Shown here piece by piece: positions 51,275 through 63,038 of a stretch of DNA of 64,000 nt (positions are counted from its first letter, which is position 1; the number at the start of each line of letters is the position of its first letter). The stretch comes from Apostichopus japonicus (lineage: Eukaryota > Echinodermata > Holothuroidea > Aspidochirotida > Stichopodidae). The stretch spans positions 31,283,989 to 31,347,988 of the forward strand of contig NC_092572.1 of the NCBI RefSeq assembly GCF_037975245.1. Direction: 5' to 3'. The notes beneath the pieces were generated by a model. It saw only the letters and a list, made by a program, of their open reading frames with translations. It searched no databases and was not told where the DNA came from. Made by a program: the position numbers and the translations under genes.

Positions 51275-53516
51275 AAGTCTTTAACACATACTACACTCAT
51301 TTACCATGCATATTGCTGTCGATAAGATTCTTGTACACAGTATAGGTAACCAAACTAACAACATATTATTTGCTGAAGTTAATTATCTTGAGTTCTTACG
51401 TTTACTACCGATAGAGTTACACTAGACTATAAAGTTATCATTTATTTAACGCCTTCGACACTAGAGGTGTTCGTTGTAACAAATCTTGTTTTTTTATATG
51501 ATTATTGACATATTGCTCTTATTTATGAGCACCTGTAGGGGGCAAGGAAAGATCAGGGGACTTGCACTCCACATGGAAAATTGTTAACAACAATCAATGC
51601 TATCATTATGCACTGACATTATTCCCAACATAACGTTTGCAAAATTTTCATTGCAGACGACAGCATATTTGGGCATTGTTTGGATTGTAATCGGCTAGCA
51701 GGGTTTGGTGGCGGTGAGGGATATGTGTTGGAAAATACATTTTATTTTTTCTAACACATAATTTTGTGAATGTCCGTTTGCGTGTCATTTCGTTATTTCA
51801 GGACGTGGTCAGCCAAGAATGTGTGTCTCGTGAAGCAATCCCCTGACGGGTTTCCCGAATGTTTAAAACAAAATAGGTAGTCCAGGCTAAAAGATACAAT
51901 TTGATAGAGAACATTACATTTTCTGGTGTAAATTACATACAAATATCTTCTCCAGTCTTTAAAAACTGGACAGTGGAAGGTGCCACCTGTCATACCAAAA
52001 TGAACTTGAAACAAACAGGTGACGTGGAATTGTTGGATACGTTTAGATAATGTTTTGTTTTGTGTTTCTGTGAAATCTGCATCTAAAGTTCCCAGACATT
52101 GACGAGGTTACATTTCGACAGCACACACGGTTATTAGAATACTCCTTCAGGATTGTTGGTCTACACACAATCGTAGCAAATACTGAGTACGGTTTAAATT
52201 CATATATGTGTACGGATATCTTAAAATGTGTTCGGTAACAATGTTTGCAAAAAGTGCACTACAGTGGTTATGACGTATTATTATTCTCGCGTTGCCTTCA
52301 CCCGTAGAGTATTTTCTTTGAACAGAATTCTCACTTTCAACGTTAAATATTATAATAAATTTGCATACATTTTAAATGAATGAGTTATTGTACCATTGTA
52401 ATAACAATCTAATAATAACATGTGTGGATAATTACCAAAAATAATATATAACAGACATATATACCAATAGTTGTCTTGAAGAGAGGGGAAAACTAAAACA
52501 AGAACCACAGGTGCATTTATAATTAAATATGAAGTAATATATACTACCGTTTTTGTCGCCTTTGTTAAGGCAGGAAATTTAATTTATTATCATCCATCAA
52601 CATTGTTGACAGAAATGTTATATAGTTCAAATGGAAATGATTAAAATGAAAATGAAAAAAAAAAGTACATGTGACCTTGGACGGGAATGGGTTTTTGGCA
52701 CCTTTAATACGTCCACTTGATATCAAAGATATCTAGACGAGGTACAAATGAATTGACTCAACGGTACGTGAATATGTCTAGTAAACAGCTTGGAAGGGAA
52801 TTTCCCATTTCAACTATTTCCAGCTATTGCACACGTACCTTGATATCAATCATCAACTCAACCCCGCTTCCAAAGAAAAAGGTGATACACATTATTTTGA
52901 GACGTTCCGTCAAAAATCATTAACATTAGTTTGCGTACGTTACTATATTTATTGTAATTACCAGCGACATGTGTTACTTGAGTGGCATATGAATATTCAT
53001 GTCCCGTCATTTCACGAGCTGCACTTTTCAATCTCTTTATGCGTACTTAGAGATGTCGAGAGTTGGTCCGAATGTGTGAGGAAAAATACGACAAAATAAG
53101 TGAAAAGTCTAGGCGAGCTGTTACGTCGACAAGGAAAGATTGTACACTCTCCCTATTTTAATCTACCTTAAATATTTCTTGCGGTGGTATTTGCTTCTGG
53201 CACCTCCCCCCCCCCCCCTCCCTCTCAAAGAAAGAAAGGGAAGAAAAAAAGGGATTTGAATATTAAAATTGTCACATTTCATAGTTAAAGTGAACTTGAA
53301 GCAAACAGGTGTGATGCCATTGTTGCACACTTGCTGATGATGTTTTATATTTCTTAAATATTTGCATTTACTTTTCTGCTCTAAAATGTGTTTCATTTAC
53401 AATGTTAAATGCGACATTGACCTTGTGTGCACTTGCAACCCCGTTAGGTAAACTAGCCACTTGTCTATTGTCAAGGTGAAAACAATTGACTGGAATATAA
53501 AGAAAAAACAAAACAA
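51275..53516 (+). repeat. Direct segmental duplication, copy 2
   Basis: Homologous to 46226-48042. It has extra sequence at about 51850-52255 and 52660-53200 compared with copy 1, and lacks copy 1 sequence around 46560-46720. The alignment resumes at the right with GTCACATTTCATAGTTAAAG and ends near the AAACAA after 53500. Confidence 0.7.
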
Positions 53517-53871
53517 TTTGTTGTTAGTGTGCAGCAATAATATTACAACTGTTCGGTACATCCGTCGGAATTGAGTGAAAGTTTCACCAGAATTGTTACT
53601 TCTCTAGTCATACTCAGTTGTTTATTAGATCATATAACAGAAAGGGACTTTGCTGGTTGTAATGTTGTAAATTCATGGAACATTTTAGATATGTACTAAC
53701 AATTGTAATAACAATGTTGATATCTTATTAAACCTCGCGGAGAACATCAATCAGATTGTTATATGAATTATCTTGTTTAGTTCAACAATGATATACCATC
53801 ATAACGGGAGTTCAAGCACAACCACGTCTTCACCAGTTAACGTGTACATGATATTACTATATCCGACTGTC
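53517..53871. other. Spacer before element A copy 2
   Basis: AT-rich sequence with no recognised feature. Confidence 0.3.
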
Positions 53872-54318
53872 TACTCTCTTAAAATGATAGACTGAAAGAA
53901 TTCAGTCTTCTTTGAGACTGAATTTTTTTTCAGTGTTATACACTGAGCTTAGACTGAGAAACACTCTATTAGACTATATTATCAGTTACACCGTTCAGTC
54001 GCTGTTTTGGACTGACCGTATTAACCAATCAGCTAATCACATGTAGCATGGCGTCTTACCATTTTCAGTCTCTGTATTCCACTGAAAAATGTATCCAATC
54101 AGAGAATAGAAATGCGCCTACGTCATCCGAAAACTTGCAAATACGCCGCACAAAAATAAGTGACAACGAGCGCTACAATTTGTGTACATATATACTACTA
54201 TATTCTTCGCTTAGCCAGGTACTCGCTGTACTGTACGTACGCACGTCGTACACACAGTTAGGCATGAACGAGACAGACGACCGTATGTCTAAGCTAGAGT
54301 AGAGGTTATAAATTAGCA

Positions 54319-54385
54319 ATGGCTGAGTCTTTAAGAACTCTTACAAATAAAGGTTTCCACGAAGAAGTGATAACAGTGTTCGAGG
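54319..54385 (+). CDS. First coding exon of the element A protein, copy 2
   Basis: ATG opens MAESLRTLTNKGFHEEVITV and the exon runs to GAGG before the donor GTATGTGTG. Compared with copy 1 one codon is missing in the RTFLTNK stretch (RTLTNK here), which keeps the frame. The start of a SAM domain is inferred from the pattern and the link with the C-terminal exon. About 445 bp of promoter-sized sequence lies between the terminus and the ATG. Confidence 0.5.
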
Positions 54386-55740
54386 GTATGTGTGTAAGTT
54401 TTTTGTTGTTTTCCAATGAATACAGAATAAAAGCTTGGCAGTTCGTAACGTTAGTTATTCTACTAGGCTTGTGCGCGAGGTAGGCCTAGCTAGGCTGTAC
54501 TATAGCAAATAGGGCCTAGGCTATTGTTAAAATTGGTAACACGATCGTCGGGCGAATAAGCACGCCGGTCCTGCATATGTACCCGATCGTCGGGCAAATC
54601 AGCCCGCCTGTCCTGCATATGTACCCGATCGTCGGGCGAATAAGCACGCTTGTCCTGCAATATGTACTCGATCGTCCCAAATGAATCTAGCCTAGGCCTA
54701 GGCTAGGTGAGCCTCATAACAAATACTTTAGTTGAACATAATAGTGCTGAAGAAATTGCAAAACACAGTACTATTATGCATAGATTGTAAGCACCCTTAA
54801 TTATTTGAAAAATGTAGTTACTGCTACAGCCATTACAGCATGTTCAAGCTATCACGGTACCAGATCGTCGGGCAAATTAGCCCGTCTGTCCTGCATATGT
54901 ACCCAATCGTCGGGCGAATAAGCACGCTTGTCAGGACTGCAATATGTACTCGATCGTACCAAATGAATCTAGGCTAGGTTAACCTCATAACAAATACTTG
55001 AACATAATAATGCTCAAGAAATTGCAAAACACAGTACTATTATGCATAGATTGTAAGCATCCTTAATTATTTGAAAAAAATGTAGTTACTGCTACAGCCA
55101 TTACAGCATGAAGCTAACACGATTCTGTTAAACCATTACCATTTTATTTAAATCATGTGGAAACTGGAAAAGAATTGGTATGCTTTTGTTATTTTATTAA
55201 ACATATAGTGGGCCATCAGTCTTTATTATAAGATTTTACAGTAATATTACCATTCACTAATCTTATGAAATCAGTTTCTTTTACAATCAGATAGACATAT
55301 TAGTGAAATCAGTAGGCTAAAATGTAAATCATATTCCTTGTTCACTGGTTTTCTATGCTCATGTAATGGAATCAGGAGATGTCATGAACAATTTATCCTT
55401 AAAAAGAGAAATTTCTGAAAACAACTAACAACAAACCTTGCTTGGTAACCATGTACCTACCAAAATCAACATGATAACCCATAAATGTTAGGTTGAATTT
55501 GAATCCACCTTCACATAACACATCTCACCCGCCATGGATGACATATTACTGCCTATCGTGAATTGATATATCTCCTTCGTACAATGCCAGTCATGTTCTT
55601 GTTTCTCCATTCTCTCCTAAATATTATTCTAGTCTAGTCCACATCGAACTCTACCTCTCAACATCTCTTTTTTTAAGAATGTTTTGATTTATACCATATT
55701 GCTTGTCCTTTATCACATTTATTTTATCTTCACCAAACAG

Positions 55741-55887
55741 GAGGGCACAGATATTGAGGGCACAGCACAGGGCAGACAAGTAAAATATTGGCAGCCTTTC
55801 ATCATATCTCTCGGAACAGAATTGAACCCCAAACAATTCTTCATTGTGGCAGATAAACTGGCCATTCCAGCAGGGACAGAGGCGTAG
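55741..55887 (+). CDS. SAMD3-like C-terminal exon fragment in element A copy 2
   Basis: After the acceptor TTCACCAAACAG the frame reads EGTDIEGTAQGRQ, then YWQPFIISLGTEL, then PKQFFIVADKLAIPAGTEA and a stop at 55885-55887. It aligns with element B's last exon (KQPHLLAIGSNV, LQQFFVVLDGVALPV), where the frame continues for some 60 more residues. Here the homology ends at the stop, so the domain is truncated. The intact tryptophan codon distinguishes this copy from the one at 8086-8232. Probably no functional protein results. Confidence 0.55.
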   Translation, partial: EGTDIEGTAQGRQVKYWQPFIISLGTELNPKQFFIVADKLAIPAGTEA

Positions 55888-56089
55888 AGCATACATTTAA
55901 CATAGACTATGCTCCCCCTCTACAACACTAGTTTTGTGAGTTCCATGCTTCCATGGTGTATGGAATTTTGCAACCAACAGAAGTGAAGTCTCTCGTCCGA
56001 ATCCTTGCCACATCTGTAAGGGCAGCCAGCATGGAGTAACTTCAAGGAGTGAATGTTACCTTTTTATTGCTCTGTAGTCCGGAACCACG

Positions 56090-56468
56090 TGTGTAGCTTT
56101 AAAAGGGTGTGAAGACTCGCGCAAAAAGAACGTCTAATGCCGGTAATCTGACCTAGTTTCGAATGAGGTGTAACAGAAGTGTTAGACACCACCATCGATC
56201 CCAGAAAATACAAACACAGCTTGCTACCGTCGGTAATTAGACACTAGTGTACAGTCAGTACATGCAGCTGCCATCAATACCCAAATTACAGTGTATAAAC
56301 GATACAGCGATGAACATCTCAGGTCCAGCTAAAGATATTAAGGTATCACGTTTCATTACTGTCTGTCTTTTTTAGCGACACGAACAAACATCACTTGCAA
56401 GCAACAGAAAGTTAACTTTTTCAGTTGGCTGCATGCTGTTTGGGACAAGTCTTCAATGCCTTTAAGGA
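56090..56468 (-). mobile_element. MITE 'CTTAAAGGCATTGAAG', nested in element A copy 2
   Basis: Reverse complement of the MITE at 7494-7866, with TIRs GCTTTAAAAGGGTGTGAAGA at the left and CTTCAATGCCTTTAAGG at the right. It occupies the same internal position as in copy 1. Confidence 0.6.
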
Positions 56469-57685
56469 GTAACTAACACATACCCTAAAACGTAAATTGA
56501 TTACCCGGTGTTTACCAACAGTTTATATGAATAGGGAGGGCTCCAGAAATTATTTAATTGATTTTTGATTTTTAAAAATGTTTTTTAATGATACTGATCT
56601 AATTATGAATGTAATTAAACAAACACCTAGTTGCCAAAACAACTTTGTTGTATGATTTTTCGAGCATGTTATTTTAATGTTTACTTTAATGTTCCCACAT
56701 TTCACTGCACTCACTATGTTGAAGGTTTATTTAATTAAGCAATTAATTAGGCTAATATTATTTATTGTGCACAATATTCCATAAATTGTTCCATGAAAAG
56801 CAAGTAACCTGATTATTATAAAGTCAGTAACTGTAGAAAATTCCATTTGAGAATATCCTTTCCTCATTATTCCCCCCCCCCCCATTTTCTTTAAAATTTT
56901 AGTGATGTAATGAGTCAAAACTGTTTTCAAATTTTTAGTCGACTCTCAAGTGACATTTCTTTTTCAGCTAGAGGCCGACATTAAATGATTCACGTCAGAT
57001 AATTTATAAAACTTCAAAATTTGATTGAAATCCCAATCAAAATCACTATATATGATTACTATCAGAAAGTTAAGAAATAATTGAGGGTGGTATAATAGTC
57101 ACATGTACTGTTTTTGCATACAAATTTGCTTTATATGAAAGCCATATCATGAAATCGTGAATGCAGTATATAATAATTCATGTTTATCTAATAGCCATTA
57201 TGAAGTTTGTACCATTCTGTCAACTGCTTGCTTGTAATATTTTGTTTTGTGTGTGCTGGATAATGACTTTCAGCAATCGCCAATCTATATCATTGAAACA
57301 CAAAGTATTAAATGTTGACGGCACTGATATAGTTTGACCATTCCTAATATTTTATAAATAACCTGCTGAAAATTTGTCATATGTTTTCCCATTTTGAAAT
57401 CATTCAAAGAAATTGTTGCTACTATACATTAATGATTCACAACTGGAAAAAAGGCAATGTACCAGATCCATTGTACTATCGTCGTGTTTCCATCCTATCC
57501 CTTTTGTAAAGGCAGGATCGTAAAGGTTACTATATCCTTTACAGTGGAAAATTTAAAGTTCAGTGAGATCGGGAGATGGGATCAGCTGGGTATATAACGA
57601 CTCAATTTACAGCTGTGTTGTCAATGAATTCCAGGGTATTACCACCTGGTGGTGACATACAAAGAATTTAAAGTGCTTTCTGTTG

Positions 57686-57790
57686 CAGTGGTGTTGCCAG
57701 ACATTTGAATTTTGGTTGGTGATATGTCTATTTGTGAATTCCCTCTTGGGGGGGGGGGGTTCCCCAGGCCACCCATTGGCGACACCACTG
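57686..57790. mobile_element. 105-bp MITE nested in element A copy 2
   Basis: The ends are CAGTGGTGTTGCCA and TGGCGACACCACTG. It is the counterpart of 6165-6267. Its internal G-run has grown compared with copy 1, which has CCCCTCCCCCGAG there. Confidence 0.55.
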
Positions 57791-58379
57791 ATCTGTTCTC
57801 AGCTCACCTAATCCTTTTCAAAAAAAATTAAAGAACATTTTAGATGGCCCATTTCAAGCAGAAATTTGACAGATTAATATTGAACTGAAAATATGTCACT
57901 GTTATGTAAAGTATCTTTATAATTTGAACGTTTGTTGGAAAGATAACATGTTTTGTTGAACATTCCTGAGAATATTGTAGTTTTGATTTCTGTTTTTTTT
58001 GTTTGTTTAATATGATAACGAAAATTATATAAGAATATATAAGTGGGTTAGTGGAAATAAACTTACTGTTCGGTGGATATTGACAATTATATTTCTTGAT
58101 TGAATACCATTTTTAATGTACTTTGTGTGTGACTGTCACAATGATTTTCTGGTCTTTATAGCCTAACATGATTGGATGTGAAGGCGAAGTCATTCCATGA
58201 AGAAGCACCTTTCAGTAAATTCCCCTGCATTAACAGATCATTGAATGTTGTCTTTGATGACCTTAAATGCATCTATATTGAAGAATTCCAGCACTTAGCC
58301 AACACGGAGGATCAATAGAAAAGCTTGTTCAATCCAGAATTTGCAGTTTATAAAATTGACAGTATAGCTGTGATGTGTA

Positions 58380-58670
58380 ATAATTCAGTCTAAAGGACCG
58401 ACTGCTCAGTCTGATATCAGTTTAATAGACTGAAAGTATTCAACCTAATTAAGACAGGTGCTGCAATAAATCAGTCTAAACTGCTGACTGTTCAGTCTAA
58501 AGTGGTTTGATTTTCAGTCTATTAGACTGAAGAGTATTTAGTCTAATTAGGACTGACCTTCAGTCTTTACATTTCAGACTGGAATTCAGTCTAAGTAGTC
58601 TGATCCCTTATCCCATCCATCATTAGACTGAAATTTCAGTCGATTAGACTGAAATTTCAGTCTCTCATTT
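58380..58670. repeat. Subterminal AGACTGAA/TTCAGTCT array, element A copy 2
   Basis: The counterpart of 5288-5590 in reverse order, with the same irregular packing of AGACTGA and TCAGTCT in both orientations up to the terminal CTCATTTTAAGAGAGTA. Confidence 0.65.
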
Positions 58671-58680
58671 TAAGAGAGTA

Positions 58681-59246
58681 ATCGATTTATCGGTACCGCA
58701 CAATCGATTTATCAGTACCGCACATTCGATTAATCGGTTTCGTAAATTCGATTTATCGGTATCGCACATTCTATTTATCGGTATCGCACATTCGACTTAT
58801 CGGTAGCGCACATTCGATTTATCGGTACAGCACATTCGATTTATCGGTATCGCACATTTGATTTATCGGTACCGCACATTTGATTTATCGGTACAGCACA
58901 TTCGATTTATCGGTACCGCACATTCGATTAATCAGTTTCGTAAATTCGATTTATCGGTATCGCACATTCGATTTATCGGTATCGCACATTCGACTTATCG
59001 GTAGCGAACATTCGATTTCTCGGTACCGCACATTCGATTAATGGTTATCGCACATTCGATTTAAAGGTATAGCATAATCGATGTATCGGTATCGCACATT
59101 CGATTTATCGGTCACGCGCATTCGACTAATCTGTATCGCACATTCGATTTATCGGTATCGCATATTCGATTTATCGGTACCGCACAATCGATTTATCGGT
59201 ACCGCACTTTTGATTTATCGGTACCGCACAATCGATTTATCGGTAC
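58681..59246. repeat. 22-bp satellite between elements A and B
   Basis: About 25 units of CGATTTATCGGTACCGCACA plus TT, with variants GGTATCGCAC, GGTAGCGCAC and TTAATCAGTTTCGTAAA. A block of units (58721-58830) recurs at 58921-59020, so a higher-order pattern is present. It starts at the last base of element A copy 2 and ends at the first base of element B. Confidence 0.85.
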
Positions 59247-59415
59247 TACACTCTAAAAACTGAAGTGCTAATTTAGTAGCTCCAACACGGTGCTAGTCAT
59301 CAATTAGCACTTTAAGAGCTAGTATCTCAACCTTCAAGTGTTAAATAACTTGCACCATACCAAAGTGCTATCGCCGCAGTTGTGTCGCACTGCACTTGTT
59401 AAGTGCTGAAAGTTT
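59247..59415. repeat. Subterminal AAGTGCTAA motif array of element B
   Basis: At least seven copies of AGTGCTA, TTAGCACTT or close variants (AAGTGTTAA, GGTGCTAG, TTAAGTGCTG) lie in both orientations within 170 bp of the terminus. The layout parallels the AGACTGAA arrays of element A with a different motif. Confidence 0.5.
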
Positions 59416-60658
59416 CGTATTAACTTTTGATTGGCTGAAGGCGGTGACGTCAGTAACATGCAACAACGCTATTGGTTATAACCAAATAGTTGCATATCGC
59501 ATCGCTAGACGTGACAAGTGACGAACGTTCCACCGGCAGACGTAAGTTTCTGAATTGAAATCTGTGAATATTCTCCAGAGTAAGGAATATTTGAAAGCTG
59601 ATATGGCGACCTTTCATGAAATTTGAGTGATCATTCATGTTTTCAATAACCTAGCTTTGCTGATGACGTCGGGAATTTCCTTCAAATAATACCTCTGTCG
59701 ACGTCTTAGTGATGGTAGCCTACCACTTATTTCATAGGTCTATTCACGTATGTAAATGCCAAATGCACTCTGATATAACATTAGGCTATGCCAAGTTTAT
59801 GATTGGGCGTATATAGGCCTAGCCGACCTCCTTATTGTAACATTTATAAGGCCTAACTTTATGGCCGCAAATGGCGATTCGATTGAGGTGTACTACTGGT
59901 CCTACAGTCTACTGCGTTTGCACAAGTGGCCATCACAGAGTCTTAACGTATAAGAGAGGCAGGCCCAATGCAATAAGTATTGGTATTGGTTTATATGCCA
60001 ATGCCTAAAGAATATGAGCCGATGGCCGCTAGACGACCACAAGAGAACGTTTTGGACGGCCTGTCACTCCATATTACGCTTTGAATTTGTGGTAGCCTAG
60101 CCTAGGTCTAACATTATTGTGGTAACAGGGCTAACGTTGTGTTGTTAATGTTACTTTGCAGTGTAAGGTCTGTGTGTGATTGCCAACTACAAAATGAAGT
60201 AGCCTACAAAGTACAAGTACAAACCATACTTCACAGTCATACATTATTCAGGTTTAAAGAAAAATTAAAGTAAATGTAAAAATAAAATAATGATCAGAGT
60301 AATTGTATACATCCTATTCTTATTTGACCTTCATAGTGTTTCCCATATTTCATGCATCGCTTAATGTTGTGTACCCTAATTGTTTGCACCTAACAAGGAA
60401 GGCCTACTATAAGTATCTTTTCTTTTGAAATGATGACTCCCAATGTAAATATGCTTCACTTAAGATGTTCTGTCATGGAAAGTGAAAGACTATAGGTAGG
60501 CTTAATTTTCCAATTAATTTGAAACAAATTTAGGTGAAACTTTAAACATGCTTTTTTTTATACTGTTTATAGACTCAAGCTTTTGCAGAAAAATGAAAGA
60601 AACCTGACATGTTTTGGGATTCATTGCATGTTTTCTTGTTCTATTCTTTTACTTGTAG

Positions 60659-63038
60659 ATTTTGCAAGACTTTGAGCAGATGTATGGAGATCAGGTCGCC
60701 AATAACTTTTTGATGAAATGGGAGGGTACATTCCCGCTTCATTTGGAAGTACATAGCATGTACTCACCAACTCAGCTCTGCGGGACCTTCGGTTTGAATT
60801 TGAAGAAACAGAAAAGTCTGAGGGTATGTTTCAAAAAAGTGCTAACATTTTGTAGTCATGTGACTCTCATTGTGCAAGTTCAGTCAAGTTTTCTGTAGTG
60901 AATATTTGGTGTGTTAGCTCTTTAAAAGACTGCTATAGGTGAAATCATGTACAGAAAAGTGGCAATGCTGTTAACAGTTTGTCTGGTACCCAACTTTCTT
61001 TAAACATACATGGAAGAAATGAATGAAAGTGATTAAACTAAAACTGAATTACATTCCAATCTAGATTTTGAGAAGACTTAAGTTCTGACACCATAGAAGC
61101 TGGTGGGTGCTTATGTGATTGGTGGGCATCTACCTGTCTAACAATAGTTCATTAAGTGGTATTATCTCCTGCAGTCTTATGTGAATTTTCAAGTACTGGA
61201 GCTAACTTGGCTAAACTGATCCATGGGAGGGGACCCATCACGAATGTATCCAAAAATTGAGGTCAAAGATCATTTAAGTGTCAATTCAGGCTGCAGCGTG
61301 TGAATCAAAAATAGCCAGATCATTATCAGATTGCTCGCAAATTGTTGAAATCAGTGGATTAAAACTTGTATCCAGATTTCAGATCAAAGGTTATAACTAT
61401 TGGGTCTAAATTTGTAGCCAGTTCTTAGGCCCATTCACTAAAATTGATTAAGCTGGCAATCCTGTTCACTTTTGCTTTAATTCCAGCTGTGGAGTAAGGG
61501 TAAACTGAAGGAAATTTGTTTCTTGAGCCACGTACTGTTAAAGCGCTGTGGGTGGAGGGGTGTGTTATTATTCTAGAAACATTCTAGAACCAATGTTGTA
61601 AGTCTGGTGGTGTAGGGTTGTACCTGTATAGCCACTTGCTTGGTTCATTCATTGATACAAGTTACTGTACCACTTGATGCCTTAGTTTCCTCCATCCAAC
61701 AGTGTATTCAATAAGCAAAAGTATTAATTTCCTGGCCTAACCAATTTCAATTATAGAAGAATCCCAGAAATCCTTCAGTCTTCCACCATATTTATTTTAG
61801 TGACTTTGAAAAGACCTATAACTGTGAAATTGACATAGGCCTATGTAATTGGGTTCAGTGGACATAAAAGTATATCAGAATGTTTTTTTTTTTTTTTGGC
61901 ATGCAGTGCCTATGTGTAATTTGTATATTGCAATTTCTAGAGCAAGTAGTAGGAACAAACAATTACTAACTGACACGTCACACTATTTTGTTGACATATA
62001 CATCTGTTTTGTTGAGATATGTAATCTGTTTTTATGTTTTTCATTATTAAGAAACTTTTCATTTTCTTCTTTAGAACATGCATCCAGGTACGGTCTCTTT
62101 GCATTGGTTCACCTATTGCCATCTTTCAACACAAGGAAAAGTAGAAAATGCAGTCGAGATGACAATGTCCGTTACTTCATCGCCTGGCAACCAGTAAGTT
62201 GTTTTGTGTGTTGAGTGGGAAAGATCTGCCAAAATTCATGCAGAGTGATCAATCTTTAACCATTTGAGCCTAGGGGATATTGGTACTGACATTCTGTCCT
62301 CTAGGCCTCAGCCCCTTGGCTCAATCTGTGCTGGGCGGTCCAGGTAGGTGCTCTTATTAAATGTGTCTTTCCTTCAGGAGATAAGAGTCAACCACATAAA
62401 ACTATCTGATCCAGATGTGGGTTATTGTAGACTATTCTGTACCTGAGCCAGATAATCCTGTATTATATATCAAGTTATATTTGCATATTTTTGTAGCTGG
62501 TTAGTTATTAATATGGATTTTATATTTGGTTAAAATATGGCACAAGCCAGGCAGCAGTTCAGGCAAGATACATAATAGTACGGTTAGTGATGCAAGCAGG
62601 ATGTGAAGTAATTGTCAGCTGGACTAGTTGAAGTTTTCAGAGGTTACTAGAGAAATCGGCACTATTTTGGAAATTAATGCATGAATTAATTTCCTTTCTT
62701 CTTAGATCGGAACAAATGTGGAAGAATATGCAAAGAAAAGCCAACTCAGCAGAAAACAGCCACACCTCTTGGCCATTGGAAGCAATGTGACTGACTTGCA
62801 GCAGTTTTTTGTAGTTCTGGATGGAGTTGCCCTACCTGTTTCCAGGCAAGCATGTGGAATTGTAGCAGCTACAGATATTCTAATGAAAGTTCATTATGTT
62901 TTTATTGTAGCATATGCGGTGCAGCTCACAGATTTCTACACCTTTATCCAAACTGTGGTGTATGGCATACCTCCATCAGGTCAAAAGATAAGTAATCGTG
63001 TTAAGGAGATAAGGATTGCTTTGCAAAATGTGGAGTAG
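60659..63038 (+). CDS. SAMD3-like protein, C-terminal half, spliced gene in element B
   Basis: Exons: 60659-60823 (acceptor CTTTTACTTGTAG, donor GTATGT), 62075-62193 (acceptor TTCTTCTTTAG, donor GTAAGTT) and 62706-63038 ending in TAG. The first reads LQDFEQMYGDQVANNFLMKW and continues; the second contains YGLFALVHLLPSF and YFIAWQP; the third IGTNVEEYAKK, QQFFVVLDGVALPV, TDILMKVHYVFIVAY, FYTFIQTVVYGIP and NRVKEIRIAL. This order of motifs matches, from memory, the C-terminal part of proteins annotated as sterile alpha motif domain-containing protein 3-like, which are multicopy in fish and echinoderms and of unknown function. The first two exons do not join in phase: one extra base is needed. 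A 13-base candidate exon at 61487-61499 would supply it. Upstream SAM exons are not visible. A donor at 59541 may end a 5' UTR exon, with ATG at 60680 as start. Confidence 0.6.
61487..61499 (+). CDS. Candidate 13-bp micro-exon of the element B gene
   Basis: CTGTGGAGTAAGG is bounded by TTTAATTCCAG and GTAAAC. It starts in phase 0 and ends in phase 1, exactly what is needed between the flanking exons, giving LWSK then E with the first bases of the next exon. Phase fit alone is weak evidence. Confidence 0.2.

Larger units (their letters stand above)
53872..58680 (+). mobile_element. Element A copy 2 (TIR transposon-like)
   Basis: It begins TACTCTCTTAAAATGATAG and ends CTCATTTTAAGAGAGTA, 4.81 kb, and is the reverse complement of 5283-10129 throughout. 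From left to right it holds a subterminal AGACTGAA array (53885-54030), a first exon with start codon (54319-54385), the 42-bp minisatellite (54541-54665, plus a unit near 54860-54940), a C-terminal exon (55741-55887), a nested MITE (56090-56468), a nested 105-bp element (57686-57790) and the long subterminal array (58380-58670). Middle exons are missing, so it is probably moved in trans, if at all. The flanking bases are TA on each side, with no longer duplication visible. Confidence 0.75.

Noticed and set aside
54048-54302. 84-codon ORF upstream of the element A first exon
   Set aside because: The equivalent region of copy 1 (9697-9953) is frameshifted relative to it and stops at other places, so the frame is not conserved.
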